From Mycobacterium terramassiliense (GTDB lineage Bacteria > Actinomycetota > Actinomycetes > Mycobacteriales > Mycobacteriaceae): 64,000 nt of DNA. Positions 8,448 to 17,192 of this stretch are shown here, one piece after another. The position numbers and the translations under genes are program-made. The notes beneath the pieces are model-generated. The model was not told where the DNA came from. It searched no databases and saw nothing but the letters and a program-made list of their open reading frames with translations. Within the stretch, counting starts at the first letter, position 1, and each line of letters begins with the position of its first letter. The stretch is taken from positions 2,669,331 through 2,733,330 of the forward strand of contig NZ_LT717701.1 in NCBI RefSeq assembly GCF_900157385.1, read 5' to 3'.

Positions 8448-9029
8448 CTCGCGGCGCCATGGCGAGCAAATCGTCGACCGACCACTGGTCGTACGCGTGC
8501 TTGCCGTATTTCACCGCGACCACGCGCCCCTCGGCGTCGATCAGCACGTCGGCGGGCAGGCCCAGGTTGCCGTTGGTCGGGTTGGCCGGCATCGGGGCTC
8601 GGCGCCTGCTGATCGCGGTGCGGAGGGCATGCCACCATCCCCTGGGCAGCGCGCGCCACGCGCCGGGATTGAGTATCGCCATGGCCGACGCCTCGACGCC
8701 GAAGCGGCGGTAGAGCTTCCGGCCGGGATCGCCGATGACCGGGAAGGGCAGGTCTTTCTCGTACTTGCGCAGTTCGGCCGGGCTGGAATGGAATATGACA
8801 ACCTCCCGGATGCCGGCGGCGCTGATCTCGTCGAGCCGCGCGGTGATTGAGCGCAGGTGCAGGTTACAGATCGGGCAGCCCGCAAACCGCCGAAATTGCA
8901 GATGGGTCAACGCGCCTGCGGGATCGGGGACCGCGATCGGTTCGTCGAGGATGCCGGTCAGTTCCAGGTGCGGAAATGGTCACCGGCGCTGAGGCGGGTC
9001 ATTCCGGACCTGATGGGCTTAGCGGACAT
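8437..9029 (-). pseudogene. Peroxiredoxin-like (AhpC/TSA-type) redoxin gene with an N-terminal frameshift
   Basis: The main frame encodes a thioredoxin-fold protein with CPIC active site (GCPICNLHL) and FHSSPAELRKYEKDLPFPV typical of PRXL2/AhpC-TSA-like redoxins. Its only initiators in this frame fall at the TTG at 8910, inside conserved sequence. Upstream, the N-terminus starts in another frame: ATG at 9029 behind AGAGGAAG reads MSAKPIRSGMTRLSAGDHF, then one missing base near 8973 is needed to continue into PHLELTGILDEP and the main frame. So the gene is either a one-base-deletion pseudogene or carries a sequencing error. It is convergent with P450-B (11-base overlap) and divergent from a TetR gene. 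Confidence 0.75.
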
Positions 9030-9060
9030 GGTAGCTTCCTCTCCGATATTCGTCGTACTA

Positions 9061-9121
9061 TCAGTATGCTCAATATGCGTCTGGTCCGATTAATTCCCGA
9101 ATCGGGGGTAGGGCATACTGA
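9061..9121. promoter_or_regulatory. Nested inverted repeats between redoxin and TetR genes
   Basis: An outer pair of perfect 9-bp arms, TCAGTATGC (9061-9069) and GCATACTGA (9113-9121), encloses an inner pair CCGATT (9086-9091) and AATCGG (9100-9105). The outer right arm ends seven bases before the TetR start at 9129. Probably the control region of the divergent redoxin and TetR genes; which pair is the operator is not clear. Confidence 0.5.
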
Positions 9122-9128
9122 GAGTCCG

Positions 9129-9767
9129 ATGAATTCCTCCCTCAGCCCGTACCGGTCCCGGTTGCGCGCCGAACAGGCCGCCGCCACGCGCCGGCTGGTG
9201 CTGGACGCCGCCACGCGGCTTTTCGTGGAGCGCGGTTACGGCGGCACGTCCATCGACGCGATCGCCGAGGCGGCCGGAGTCGGGCGTTCGACCGTGTTCG
9301 CCGCCGCGGGAGGCAAGCCCTGGCTGCTGAAAGCCGCCTGCGACCGGGCCATCGTCGGCGACGACGAGCAGGTGCCGTTCCATCAACGTCCCGAGGCGCG
9401 CAAGCTATTCGCCATGGCCGACCCCACGGAGATCGTCGCGGGATATGCCGGCCTGCTCAGCGACGCCCAACGGCGGGTGTCCGCCATCTACGAGGTGGCG
9501 CGCTCGGCCGCCGGAGTCGAACCCGAAGTCGGCGAACTGTGGACCGAACTCAGTCGGCAGCGCCTGGCCGGGGCGAAGGAGCTGGCGACCCTGCTGAGCC
9601 GCAAAGGGGGGCTGCGCTCAGGCCTGTCCGTCGCGCAAGCCCGCGACATCATCTGGATCTACAACGACCCCGGCCTGCACCACGCGCTGGTCGGTACCCG
9701 CGGATGGAGCCAAACGAAATACCGCGACTGGCTGGCCGGGACCCTCAAGAGCCAGCTCCTGGGGTAG
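9129..9767 (+). CDS. TetR-family transcriptional regulator
   Basis: A 212-residue regulator. The DNA-binding domain covers residues about 15-65 (ATRLFVERGYGGTSIDAIAE then a GVGRSTVFAAAGGK turn), followed by a ligand-binding helical domain. The start is ATG at 9129; the longer open frame upstream crosses the divergent promoter region and is rejected. It is divergent from the redoxin gene and probably regulates it and itself through the repeats at 9061-9121 (inference). The downstream gene at 9812 is convergent. Confidence 0.85.
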   Translation: MNSSLSPYRSRLRAEQAAATRRLVLDAATRLFVERGYGGTSIDAIAEAAGVGRSTVFAAAGGKPWLLKAACDRAIVGDDEQVPFHQRPEARKLFAMADPTEIVAGYAGLLSDAQRRVSAIYEVARSAAGVEPEVGELWTELSRQRLAGAKELATLLSRKGGLRSGLSVAQARDIIWIYNDPGLHHALVGTRGWSQTKYRDWLAGTLKSQLLG

Positions 9768-9811
9768 CAGCCGTCGGGTACGCCAGCCGCACGCTCGGCA
9801 GACGGGAACGT

Positions 9812-10801
9812 CTAGGACGCGCCTTCGTCCACCAGGACGGCGCCGTCGGGCCGGTTCCCGAGCGTCTGAAGCGGGATCTGTTCACCCTGAGCCGTGAGGC
9901 GAACGATCTGGGCCAGCTGCCCGGGAGCGTCGCATTGCAGGTAATGATCGGCGCCGGGCACCAGCCAGTATCGGTTCTTGCCGGGCTTGGTCTTCAGATA
10001 GGTCTGCCAGATGTAGTTGGGGACCCGTACGGGCGAGACGTTGTCGTGCAGGCCCCACACCACCGTGGTGTTGACGTGGCTCTTGGAAAGCGCTTCCAGC
10101 CAACTGGTTTCGCCCGCGGCGCGCTCGTTGAGGTACTGGATTGTGTCCGGCAGCACGCGGATTCCGTCGTTGTGGGCGAAACACTTTGCCAGCGCCGCGA
10201 TCTCCGGGTCGTCCGGCGTCCGCCGTGGCATGAAGGTGCTCAGGCCCAAGCCCGCGGCGAGCATCTCCGGCGTGGTCGCCGCCGCGGTGTCGCGCCCCGT
10301 CGCGGGGTCGAGCAGGGCGGTCTGGAACGCGGTGAGATTCGACAGCGGGAGATAGATGTTGGCGTTCGTCAGGATGAGGTCGACGGGCACGACGGGTGGC
10401 TCTTGGGCCGCCAACATCTCCAGCGCGATCATGCCGACGCTGCTGCCGCGATCGTGGGTGAGCATGCGGAATTCGGACAGCTTCCACACCTGGGTGATCG
10501 CGTAGACCAGCAGTCGCGCGTCGTCGTACAGCGAGTAGGCGTGCGGCGCCGGGGGTTTCTCGGACATTCCGTAGCCGGGAAAGTCCAGCACGAACATGTC
10601 GAAGTCGTTGCCCAGTTCGCGGGTGAGGGCGAAATAGTCGATGCTCGACGTCGGAAAGCCGTGCACCAGCACCAGCGCGGGGGCGCCGGGTGTGCCGCAG
10701 CGGCGGACGAACACGGTGAGTTCCTGCCCGTCGTTGGCGGCGGTGGTCGATCGCCACCGAAGTTCGGTCCCGCCGCTTTGCCACTCCGCGAAGATGTCCA
10801 A
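9812..10801 (-). CDS. Alpha/beta hydrolase, epoxide hydrolase / haloalkane dehalogenase type
   Basis: A 329-residue alpha/beta-hydrolase-fold enzyme. HGFPTSS near residue 48 is the oxyanion HGxP motif of epoxide hydrolases, THDRGSSVG places an Asp nucleophile (HDRG instead of the usual HDWG), and GADHYLQCD carries the catalytic His. It is probably a cytoplasmic hydrolase of epoxide, haloalkane or C-C bonds; the substrate is unknown. The start is TTG at 10801 with no strong ribosome site, so the N-terminus is uncertain by a few residues. It follows the LpqH-like gene on the same strand with a 135-base gap and may have its own promoter there. Confidence 0.82.
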   Translation of the reverse strand: MDIFAEWQSGGTELRWRSTTAANDGQELTVFVRRCGTPGAPALVLVHGFPTSSIDYFALTRELGNDFDMFVLDFPGYGMSEKPPAPHAYSLYDDARLLVYAITQVWKLSEFRMLTHDRGSSVGMIALEMLAAQEPPVVPVDLILTNANIYLPLSNLTAFQTALLDPATGRDTAAATTPEMLAAGLGLSTFMPRRTPDDPEIAALAKCFAHNDGIRVLPDTIQYLNERAAGETSWLEALSKSHVNTTVVWGLHDNVSPVRVPNYIWQTYLKTKPGKNRYWLVPGADHYLQCDAPGQLAQIVRLTAQGEQIPLQTLGNRPDGAVLVDEGAS

Positions 10802-10936
10802 GCCGCCAGCATGTCAGAGGGGATCGGGGTTCGACAACCGCTTGTCGCTCGGAGGTGGGCAAAACCTCACGTCCCTTCCCCCGGGGTGACGCACGTGACA
10901 CATGGGGAAACACCCACGACGGCAACGTGTTCGGGC

Positions 10937-11425
10937 CTATGGGCAGCTGAGGTGAATCCCGAACGTCACCTGGTGGACGTCACCCTGATTCGGCGACGCC
11001 CCCTGGCCCGTCCCGGTGATCGTGTAACTCTTCCCGTCCTTGGTGGCCTGCACCTGGGTCGCGGACTGGGGCGCCTGCCAGGGCAGCTGATACTGCCCGG
11101 ATCCCGTCTTGAGCGAAATGGAGAACCCGTCGACGCTCGGCGGCTTCTCGTCCGACAAGGACAGCGTTACCGACGCCGAATCGTCGCGAACGCTGACGTG
11201 GGTGGTCAGATCGCCCGACTCGGCCGGCGGCACCGCCGCGGAGTTGGTGCACTCGACGGCGGCGGTCATGGTGTGCTTGTTGCCGTCCATCATGACGGTC
11301 GTGGTTGGCGGGACCGCACTCGAACTCGCGGCCGAAGGCTGACCACCCTTGCTCGAGCAGGCCGGCAGGCCAGCCGCCACCACGAGCAGCGCGGCGGCGG
11401 CGCGCACGAGCCGTCGATTGGTCAT
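10937..11425 (-). CDS. LpqH-like (19-kDa antigen family) lipoprotein
   Basis: A 162-residue exported lipoprotein: a charged start (MTNRRLVRA), a hydrophobic stretch and a lipobox LPAC, giving lipidation at Cys23. A Ser/Thr/Pro-rich linker is followed by a beta-rich domain with one Cys near the centre (VECTN) and one at the C-terminus (LSCP), the disulfide arrangement of LpqH. The phrase KDGKSYTITGTGQG closely parallels LpqH. It is expected on the outer face of the cytoplasmic membrane or in the envelope. It lies 40 bases downstream of the preceding minus-strand gene. Confidence 0.82.
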   Translation of the reverse strand: MTNRRLVRAAAALLVVAAGLPACSSKGGQPSAASSSAVPPTTTVMMDGNKHTMTAAVECTNSAAVPPAESGDLTTHVSVRDDSASVTLSLSDEKPPSVDGFSISLKTGSGQYQLPWQAPQSATQVQATKDGKSYTITGTGQGASPNQGDVHQVTFGIHLSCP

Positions 11426-11465
11426 CTCACTTCTTTCGCTAGGTCGTCAGCAAGGACTATAGGGC

Positions 11466-12203
11466 TCACTTGCTCGGCCACGCTTCCCAAGTGACCATGG
11501 TGCGTAACGGCCCGGCGAATACCGGTCGAACTGCCCCGGACCGCCACCTTGCCTCGATGAGGGGGGCCAGCGCATCGGCGGTGGTGAGCGGGTCGGCGTC
11601 GAGGTACACGACGGTGATGTATTGGTGGTCCGTCCGCCATCCGCCGGGCAGGTGGCTCCAACCGGTGCTCGAACCGAAAGTCCAGGCGCCGGCCGCGCCG
11701 GGCGTGGCGAGCAGCGCCGGGTAGTGCTCGGCGTGCAGCCATTGCAGCCACTCGTCCGGGCGGCCCGCATCGGGTTCCTCGACGATCAGCACGATCCCGC
11801 GGTGCGGCCGAAACGGCACCACCTCGGCGGAGATGAGCGCGCGCGGGGCGGCGTGCCATTGCAGCAGGCGTAATCCGGCGACTTGCAGCGACGGGCGCGT
11901 GACGGGGAAGCGGCCGTTTTCCCGCAGCGCGCGGCCGAGCGCGACGAAGTCGTCGAAGGTCTTCTCGACGGGGTCACCGATCAGGTAGTGCACCGCGTTG
12001 CCGACCTGTCCCAACGGTCCGTCGGCCGCCAGGCGGCGCTCGAGGTAGTCGCCTTCCGCGATCCAGCGCAACCCGTGGACGATGCCCGGCAGTTGGTATT
12101 GCTCGGGCATGTGATCCAGCAGGTGCCAGCGCAGGTAACTGCCGTCGTCGTCGGGCGGGGCGGGCGCGGTGAGGCTGAAAAAGCCTGCCTTGACTCGCAT
12201 CAC
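11466..12203 (-). CDS. Tandem dimeric alpha/beta-barrel-like hypothetical protein
   Basis: A 245-residue cytoplasmic protein with no firm family match by eye. Two similar halves are visible: the first has WHLLDHMPEQYQLPGI, the second WLHAEHYPALLATPG, each an EthD/dimeric-barrel-like His-containing helix followed by a PG turn. Such folds often bind or rearrange small aromatic or polyketide-like molecules (inference). The start is GTG at 12203 or the adjacent ATG at 12200, overlapping the stop of the secreted-protein gene. It lies in the overlapping minus-strand operon with LLM oxidoreductase, SDR and hydrolase genes. Confidence 0.65.
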   Translation of the reverse strand: MMRVKAGFFSLTAPAPPDDDGSYLRWHLLDHMPEQYQLPGIVHGLRWIAEGDYLERRLAADGPLGQVGNAVHYLIGDPVEKTFDDFVALGRALRENGRFPVTRPSLQVAGLRLLQWHAAPRALISAEVVPFRPHRGIVLIVEEPDAGRPDEWLQWLHAEHYPALLATPGAAGAWTFGSSTGWSHLPGGWRTDHQYITVVYLDADPLTTADALAPLIEARWRSGAVRPVFAGPLRTMVTWEAWPSK

Positions 12204-12625
12204 GCGTCGGGCCCGGCCACATAGCAGCGGCCACCGCCCGTGGTGAGCAACACCTCTTGAACGGCGGACTTGTCGACGGCCGGGAATTCGAAGCGGTGCA
12301 CCTGCTGACCCGCGTCGATGTTGGCGTCCTGGGACTCGTTGGTGCCGTCCTTCTTTCGCACCAGCGCCGTGACCTTGTCGGCCTTCGAAATGCTCTGCGG
12401 CTCATGGAAGTACCACACCTCGATCCCGCCGCCCGACGCGTCGCGCCAGCCGTCGGCGTAATAGCACCCCGGGTTGCCTTCGGTGTCCGGCGGAGGCGGC
12501 GGGCAAACGGATAACCCGACGCATGCCGGCGCGCCGGTGGCCCTGACCGGGGCAGCGGCCGCGCCAACCACCACGCCTCCACAACACATCGCGATGATGG
12601 CCAGCGCTCGAATCGCTTTCGACAT
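12200..12625 (-). CDS. Secreted hypothetical protein
   Basis: A 141-residue protein with a Sec signal peptide (residues 1-about 30, hydrophobic core IIAMCCGGVVVGAAAA, likely cleavage after an Ala near RATGA). The mature part has four cysteines, including CVGLSVCPPPPPD and GCYYADGW, suggesting disulfides outside the cell. ATG at 12625 is preceded by AGAGAGGG. It overlaps the next gene by four bases and follows the LLM oxidoreductase by 11 bases. No family was recognised; similar small secreted proteins are common in mycobacteria. Confidence 0.7.
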   Translation of the reverse strand: MSKAIRALAIIAMCCGGVVVGAAAAPVRATGAPACVGLSVCPPPPPDTEGNPGCYYADGWRDASGGGIEVWYFHEPQSISKADKVTALVRKKDGTNESQDANIDAGQQVHRFEFPAVDKSAVQEVLLTTGGGRCYVAGPDA

Positions 12626-12636
12626 GAGGGCCCTCT

Positions 12637-13497
12637 CTAGGCGGACGGGTGCAACTCGGCCAGTGCCTGCAGATTCTCCAGGTAATGCTGCAGCGAGGTA
12701 TGGGTGAAGATCGCGCTGACGATGGTGGCCCCGTGCGCGGCGATGTCGGCGAGGGTTTCGCGGGTTCGGTCCGGCTCGTTGATCGGGTCCAGGGGCCTCG
12801 GGGGCGGTAGGACGACCTCGAAGCCGGGCTTAAGGTCGAAGCGGCCCAACCACTCTCGGACCTGTCGCAGGCTCACGTTGAAGGGGGCCCAGCCGTCGGC
12901 CAGGGTCGCCGCCCGGCGCAGCGACCGCAGGGTGCGTCCTCCGACCCAGATCGGGACACGCTGCTGGACGGCGCAGGGATCGACGACCATGCCGCCGAAC
13001 GAATAGAACTCGCCGTGGTAGGAAGGCTCGGGCACCGACAGCGAGGCGCGAAGCGCCCGCAGGGCGTCGTCGCCGCGCGCCCCGCGGTCGTCGAAGGGCA
13101 CGCCGAGGAGGTCGAACTCCTCCTTGAGGCTGCCGACGCCGACGCCGACGATGAGCCTGCCGTTGCTGACTTTGTCGAGTGTGCCGTAGCGCTTGGCGAT
13201 CTCGAGCGGATGGTGATACCCGAGCACCAGCACGTTGGTGGCCAACCCAATCCGTCGCGTGCGCGCCGCGAGATAACCCAGGGTGGCCAGCGGATCCCAA
13301 TAGCGGGCTCCGCGGCGCTGTTGTTCGGCGGCGGGCAACGCGATGTGCTCGCTGCAGGTCAGGTGGTGGTAGCCGAGTCGGTCTGCGGCTTCGGCGATCT
13401 GGGCCAGGTCGTCGATGGACGCCTCTTTCTCCCACTCGCCGCTGATCTGCGGCAACATCGTCACCACCGGGGTGGATATCGACAGACGAGTGCTCAT
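12637..13497 (-). CDS. Luciferase-like (LLM class) F420-dependent oxidoreductase
   Basis: A 286-residue LLM protein: YHHLTCSEHIALPAAE near residue 45, ATNVLVLGYHHPLEIAKRYGTLD, GRLIVGVGVGSLKEEFD and VPIWVGGRTLRSLRRAA are typical of mycobacterial F420-dependent oxidoreductases. The start ATG at 13497 overlaps the stop of the upstream SDR (ATGA), which rejects a longer frame running to 14022. The operon with SDR and alpha/beta hydrolase suggests sequential oxidation, reduction and hydrolysis of one compound (inference). Confidence 0.88.
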   Translation of the reverse strand: MSTRLSISTPVVTMLPQISGEWEKEASIDDLAQIAEAADRLGYHHLTCSEHIALPAAEQQRRGARYWDPLATLGYLAARTRRIGLATNVLVLGYHHPLEIAKRYGTLDKVSNGRLIVGVGVGSLKEEFDLLGVPFDDRGARGDDALRALRASLSVPEPSYHGEFYSFGGMVVDPCAVQQRVPIWVGGRTLRSLRRAATLADGWAPFNVSLRQVREWLGRFDLKPGFEVVLPPPRPLDPINEPDRTRETLADIAAHGATIVSAIFTHTSLQHYLENLQALAELHPSA

Positions 13498-14276
13498 CCC
13501 TGCATGTACCCGCCGGCGTCCACGGGTATCGATTGCCCGGTGATGGTTCGGCTCTCGTCGCTGGCCAGGAACAGCGCCAGGTTGGCGACGTCCTCGGGGG
13601 AGGAGATGTCTTGCAATGCCACGCCTTTGAGGGACCTGGCGCGCTGGGTCGCGAAGTCGACACCCTGCTCGTCGGCGGTGCGTTGCACCCAGTTGCGAAA
13701 CAGCTCGGTGTCGATGGCGCCGGGCACAATGCAATTGCACCGAATGCCGTACGGGCCGACCTCGAGCGCGACGGCCTTGGTGAACGCCCGTAGCGACGCC
13801 TTGGCGGCGACGTAGTGGGTCTTGCGGACCAGGGCAGAGTAGCTCGCGGTGGAGGAGAAGTTGAGAATGACCCCGCGGCGGCGTTGCAGCATGGACTGAT
13901 TGAGCACTTCGCGCGTGCACAGCATGGCCGCGGTGACGTCGATGGCGAAGGTGGCGTTCCAGTTGTCCAGCGTCTGCTCCCAGATCCAGCGGTCCTGCCC
14001 GGGCGCGGCGGCGTTGTTGCACAGGATGTCGATGTGGCCGAACTCGTCGACCGCCCTCGCCACCATGGCCGCCACGTCGTCCTCGTTGGTCACGTCCGCA
14101 CGCATCGCGACGGCTCCCGGGCCGGCCGCGAGGGCGGCGTCGCGGACCAACTCTTCGCGCCGCGCGGCGAGCAGCACGCGGGCGCCTTCGGCGACGAACA
14201 GCGAGCCCATCACCGGCCCCAGCCCGCTGCTGGCACCGGTGATGATCGCGGCCTTGCCGTCGAGACGGCCCGTCAT
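13494..14276 (-). CDS. Short-chain dehydrogenase/reductase (SDR)
   Basis: A 260-residue classical SDR. The NAD(P)-binding TGASSGLG occurs near residue 14, NNAAAPG in the middle, the catalytic Ser in FSSTASYS and Tyr/Lys in YVAAK, followed by PGAIDT. The end, PVDAGGYMQG, is the usual SDR C-terminus. Both ends overlap neighbours by four bases (LLM oxidoreductase downstream, hydrolase upstream), indicating a coupled operon. Acts as an NAD(P)-dependent alcohol/ketone oxidoreductase; the substrate is unknown. Confidence 0.9.
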   Translation of the reverse strand: MTGRLDGKAAIITGASSGLGPVMGSLFVAEGARVLLAARREELVRDAALAAGPGAVAMRADVTNEDDVAAMVARAVDEFGHIDILCNNAAAPGQDRWIWEQTLDNWNATFAIDVTAAMLCTREVLNQSMLQRRRGVILNFSSTASYSALVRKTHYVAAKASLRAFTKAVALEVGPYGIRCNCIVPGAIDTELFRNWVQRTADEQGVDFATQRARSLKGVALQDISSPEDVANLALFLASDESRTITGQSIPVDAGGYMQG

Positions 14277-15079
14277 CGCGGCAACGTTGTGGGACAGCGG
14301 GTTTGGAGCCACGCGTGGATCCGCTCGGCCACCGCCTCCCACCCGGGCTCGAGCATCATGTCGTGGGCCATCGCCGGGAAGATCTCCGCCTCGGTGCGGT
14401 AGGCGGCCGCGGTCGCGCGGACTTCGCGCTGCGTGAAGACGATGTCGTCTTCGGCGCCCAGGACCAACAGCGGGGCGCTGACCAGGCGGGGCCTGGGCAG
14501 ATTGAGCACCAGCATCTCGAGCACGAAGCGTGACACGTACTCCTCGTTGAGTTGCGCGGCGTAGCGCGCCACGTCGGCGTGGGGAATCGCCTCGCACAAG
14601 AAAGTCTCGCGGGCCAATTCCGGCGTGCCGCCCACGCTCGGCAATGACTTGCCCAGGGCCAGGCTTCGCGCGGTCAGCCACGGGTGCCGTTGGAACCGGT
14701 GCAGGAAGAACCGGGCGATCCCGCTGGGCGGCACCGAGGCGAGCAGCGCGGCGGCCGGAGCGTCGTGGGTCTCCAGGTACTTCTGCACCACGAAGCCGCC
14801 CATGGAATGCCCGATCACCACGGGCCGCCGGGGCAGGCCGTCGGCGACGGAGGCGACATCGTCGACGAAGTCGGCCATCGAACACAAGCGCATGCTGCCC
14901 GGTGCGGGACTGTTTCCGTGGCCGCGCAGGCTCACCGCCACCGATCGATAGCCCCTCGCCGCGAAGAAGTCCAGGAAATGCTCGTCCCAACACCAGGCGC
15001 CGTGCCAGGCGCCGTGGACGAAGAGCAGCGGCGTTTTCTGGGAATCGCCGACGGGCCCCTTGTCGATCACTTCCAGCAC
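14273..15079 (-). CDS. Alpha/beta hydrolase
   Basis: A 268-residue serine hydrolase and first gene of the overlapping minus-strand operon. Motifs are LLFVHGAWHGAWCW (oxyanion region), VIGHSMGG (nucleophile Ser near residue 94), an acidic residue in LVLGAEDDIVF and His in PAMAHDMML. The start is GTG at 15079. It overlaps the SDR gene by four bases. Likely an esterase, lactonase or C-C hydrolase. The divergent promoter is shared with the nucleosidase gene at 15177. Confidence 0.87.
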   Translation of the reverse strand: MLEVIDKGPVGDSQKTPLLFVHGAWHGAWCWDEHFLDFFAARGYRSVAVSLRGHGNSPAPGSMRLCSMADFVDDVASVADGLPRRPVVIGHSMGGFVVQKYLETHDAPAAALLASVPPSGIARFFLHRFQRHPWLTARSLALGKSLPSVGGTPELARETFLCEAIPHADVARYAAQLNEEYVSRFVLEMLVLNLPRPRLVSAPLLVLGAEDDIVFTQREVRATAAAYRTEAEIFPAMAHDMMLEPGWEAVAERIHAWLQTRCPTTLPR

Positions 15080-15176
15080 GCCGCTGAGACTAGCGCGAAT
15101 AACGACGCGAAATTGCTAAACAAAAAGAACGGTATTGGATATTCGGCCGCGCCCGATGCGCCAAAATCAAGCATTT

Positions 15177-16073
15177 ATGACCGATAGAGAACCGGAGGAA
15201 CAGCGCACGCTGGTGCTGTCCGCCTTCCCGGCCGAGGCCGATGCGGTTCTCTCGCATACCGTGCTGGACCACGACCCGGTGGTGCGGGCCGAACGCCGGC
15301 ACTTTTACCTCGGCTCGATCGGCGGCAAGAAGGTGATCGTGGCGATGACCGGCATCGGCATGGTGAACGCGACCGAGACCGCCCGCACCGCCTTCGCCCG
15401 CTTCGCCGGCGAGTCAGCGATTGATGCGGTGCTGTTCGCGGGTGTCGCCGGTGGCGGGGCGCGCGTCAACGTCGGGGACGTGACCGTACCGGCCCGCTGG
15501 ACCCTGGACGGCGGCGCAACATTTCTCCCGGTCGACGCCGGCCTGCTGGCCGCGGCGCGAGCACTCAGCGTCGACCTGCAAACCGTTAATTACCTGCGCC
15601 ACAACACCCCCCGAGTCAAGCTGGTCGATCTGAAGCGCCGGCCACGGCTGGTGGTTGGCGGCGACGGGTCCAGCTTCGACAACAACAACGGCCAGGCGTT
15701 CCCGTGTATCCCGAACGGCGGCGGCGTTTTCGGCTGTCAGCCGCGCAGCGCGCCAGATCGCTCACTTCGCTACACCGGCAACTTCTTTCGGGCGGCCGGG
15801 CCCTGGCTGCGAAAGGCTTTCGTCACCAACCTGAACGTCGCCTGGGTTGCTGACCCGGCCTTCGACGCGACGGATAACGAGACGGCGGCGGTTCGAGCGG
15901 TCGCCGGCGCGCAGGGGGTCCCATTCCTCGGAATCCGTGGGATTTCGGACGGGGCCGGCGACCCGCTGCGCCTGCCGGGCTTCCCGTTCCAGTTCTTCTT
16001 CTACAAGCAGATCGCGGCGGAGAACGCCGCCCGGGTGGCCGCGGCCCTCCTGCAGACCCGGGCCGGGACCTGA
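15177..16073 (+). CDS. Purine/MTA-SAH nucleosidase-type phosphorylase superfamily protein
   Basis: A 298-residue member of the PNP/UDP family: [14 protein letters not shown] at the N-terminus, [14 protein letters not shown] and [19 protein letters not shown] are the nucleosidase core, and ISDGAGDP holds the catalytic Asp. The usual ESAA segment appears as DNETAAV. It probably cleaves a nucleoside such as methylthioadenosine or S-adenosylhomocysteine. A roughly 80-residue stretch around [20 protein letters not shown] is longer than in compact nucleosidases. I chose ATG at 15177; a GGAGGA at 15192 followed by an in-frame GTG may instead mark a start about 11 residues later. Confidence 0.78.
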   Translation: MTDREPEEQRTLVLSAFPAEADAVLSHTVLDHDPVVRAERRHFYLGSIGGKKVIVAMTGIGMVNATETARTAFARFAGESAIDAVLFAGVAGGGARVNVGDVTVPARWTLDGGATFLPVDAGLLAAARALSVDLQTVNYLRHNTPRVKLVDLKRRPRLVVGGDGSSFDNNNGQAFPCIPNGGGVFGCQPRSAPDRSLRYTGNFFRAAGPWLRKAFVTNLNVAWVADPAFDATDNETAAVRAVAGAQGVPFLGIRGISDGAGDPLRLPGFPFQFFFYKQIAAENAARVAAALLQTRAGT

Positions 16074-16085
16074 ATTGACCTCGCC

Positions 16086-16106
16086 CGCGGGCTATTCGGG
16101 CCCGCG
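16086..16106. terminator. Possible hairpin terminator between convergent genes
   Basis: Seven-base arms CGCGGGC (16086-16092) and GCCCGCG (16100-16106) around a 7-base loop, at the junction of two convergent genes and touching the sseB stop. No U-tract follows, so activity is uncertain. Confidence 0.35.
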
Positions 16107-16940
16107 ACCGACGGGCCGGGCCGGATCCGAACACCATTCCGACCACGACCCGGGATACAGCGCGGCTTGTCGGCCCGTCGCGGCGAGCGCGGCGATCGTG
16201 ATGGCCGCGGTGACACCCGAGCCGCAGTAGACACCGACGCGGCCATCGATGCCGCGGTCGGACAACAACCGATCGAGCGCGCCTGGCCCGATGAACGTTC
16301 CGGCCTCCGACAGGACGGCGCCGCTGGGCAAGTTCTTGGCGCCGGGGATGTGCCCGGCGACCGGGTCCAGGGGTTCGACGTCGCCGCGGAAGCGCTCGGG
16401 TGCGCGGGCGTCGAGCAGTGTCACCTCGCCGGTCTGCTCCGCCGTCAGCGTGGGGCGATCACCGTTGTACAGATCATCCTGTGGCACAGTCACATTCCCC
16501 GGAGCCGGGTTGACCGGTTCGGTCTCGATTCTGTGTCCGGCCGAGCGCCACGCGGACAGGCCGCCGTCGAGAATGCGCACGTTCCGCAGGCCGGCCGCGG
16601 TCAGCACCCACCACGCTCGCGCCGAACCGGCGCGATTCCAGTCGTCGTACACGACGATCGCGTCGTCGTGCCGGATTCCCCACCGGCGCGCGGCCGCCTC
16701 CACGCTGCGCCCGGACGGCAGCGGATGACGGCCGCGACCGGCGACGGTGTGGTCGCTGAGTTCGTCTTCGAGCGACACGTACACCGCGCCCGGTAGGTGA
16801 CCGTCCAGGTAGGCGGCCCTGCCGTCGGGCTCGTCGAGCCGCCAACGCACGTCGAGGATCGCCGGCGGGTCGCCGGTCTCGATCAGGCGTGCCAGCTCCG
16901 CGGCCGTGATCAGCACCTCGTCCCGCGCCTGCACGGGCAT
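16092..16940 (-). CDS. sseB: Rhodanese-type thiosulfate/3-mercaptopyruvate sulfurtransferase SseB
   Basis: A 282-residue protein with two rhodanese domains. The first (to about residue 135) is inactive-like and includes LDVRWRLDEPDGRAAYLDGH and the VYDDWNRAGSARAWW region. The second carries the catalytic Cys in VYCGSGVTA, the 3-mercaptopyruvate-type loop. It transfers sulfane sulfur to thiols or cyanide in the cytoplasm. The sequence closely resembles M. tuberculosis SseB as I know it; the order relative to the yjcE- and lipM-like genes here also matches that genome. ATG at 16940; convergent with the nucleosidase gene. Confidence 0.85.
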   Translation of the reverse strand: MPVQARDEVLITAAELARLIETGDPPAILDVRWRLDEPDGRAAYLDGHLPGAVYVSLEDELSDHTVAGRGRHPLPSGRSVEAAARRWGIRHDDAIVVYDDWNRAGSARAWWVLTAAGLRNVRILDGGLSAWRSAGHRIETEPVNPAPGNVTVPQDDLYNGDRPTLTAEQTGEVTLLDARAPERFRGDVEPLDPVAGHIPGAKNLPSGAVLSEAGTFIGPGALDRLLSDRGIDGRVGVYCGSGVTAAITIAALAATGRQAALYPGSWSEWCSDPARPVGRGPE

Positions 16941-17192
16941 ACCTCCTTGCCGTTTACGGCGAGCCTAGCCGCGGCCCGCTAGGTGAACGCCATCGGAACT
17001 CGCGGTGAACTCTTGTTTCGGAAACGAGGTCGCCCCTGCGCCCGCAATTAAACTCATTCAGAACTAAAACTGAACGGCGGATTGAACTTTGGCTTGCGAG
17101 GGCCGATAGCGCCTACGGGCTATTGACCACCGACCCGCTCGCGCGCGACGATTCGTTACATTGGGCGTCGATGCTTTGAAAGTGATGGGGAA
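16941..17192. promoter_or_regulatory. Divergent intergenic region sseB / DUF732 gene
   Basis: 252 bases without a gene, AT-richer than its surroundings. It contains two small palindromes: GTTTC-G-GAAAC (17015-17025) and TTCAG-N8-CTGAA (17057-17074). Promoters for both divergent genes must lie here; I cannot assign boxes with confidence. Confidence 0.4.

Noticed and set aside
9539-11494. A 651-codon plus-strand frame over the hydrolase and LpqH-like genes
   Set aside because: Antisense to two well-supported genes and without domain content; a product of high GC.
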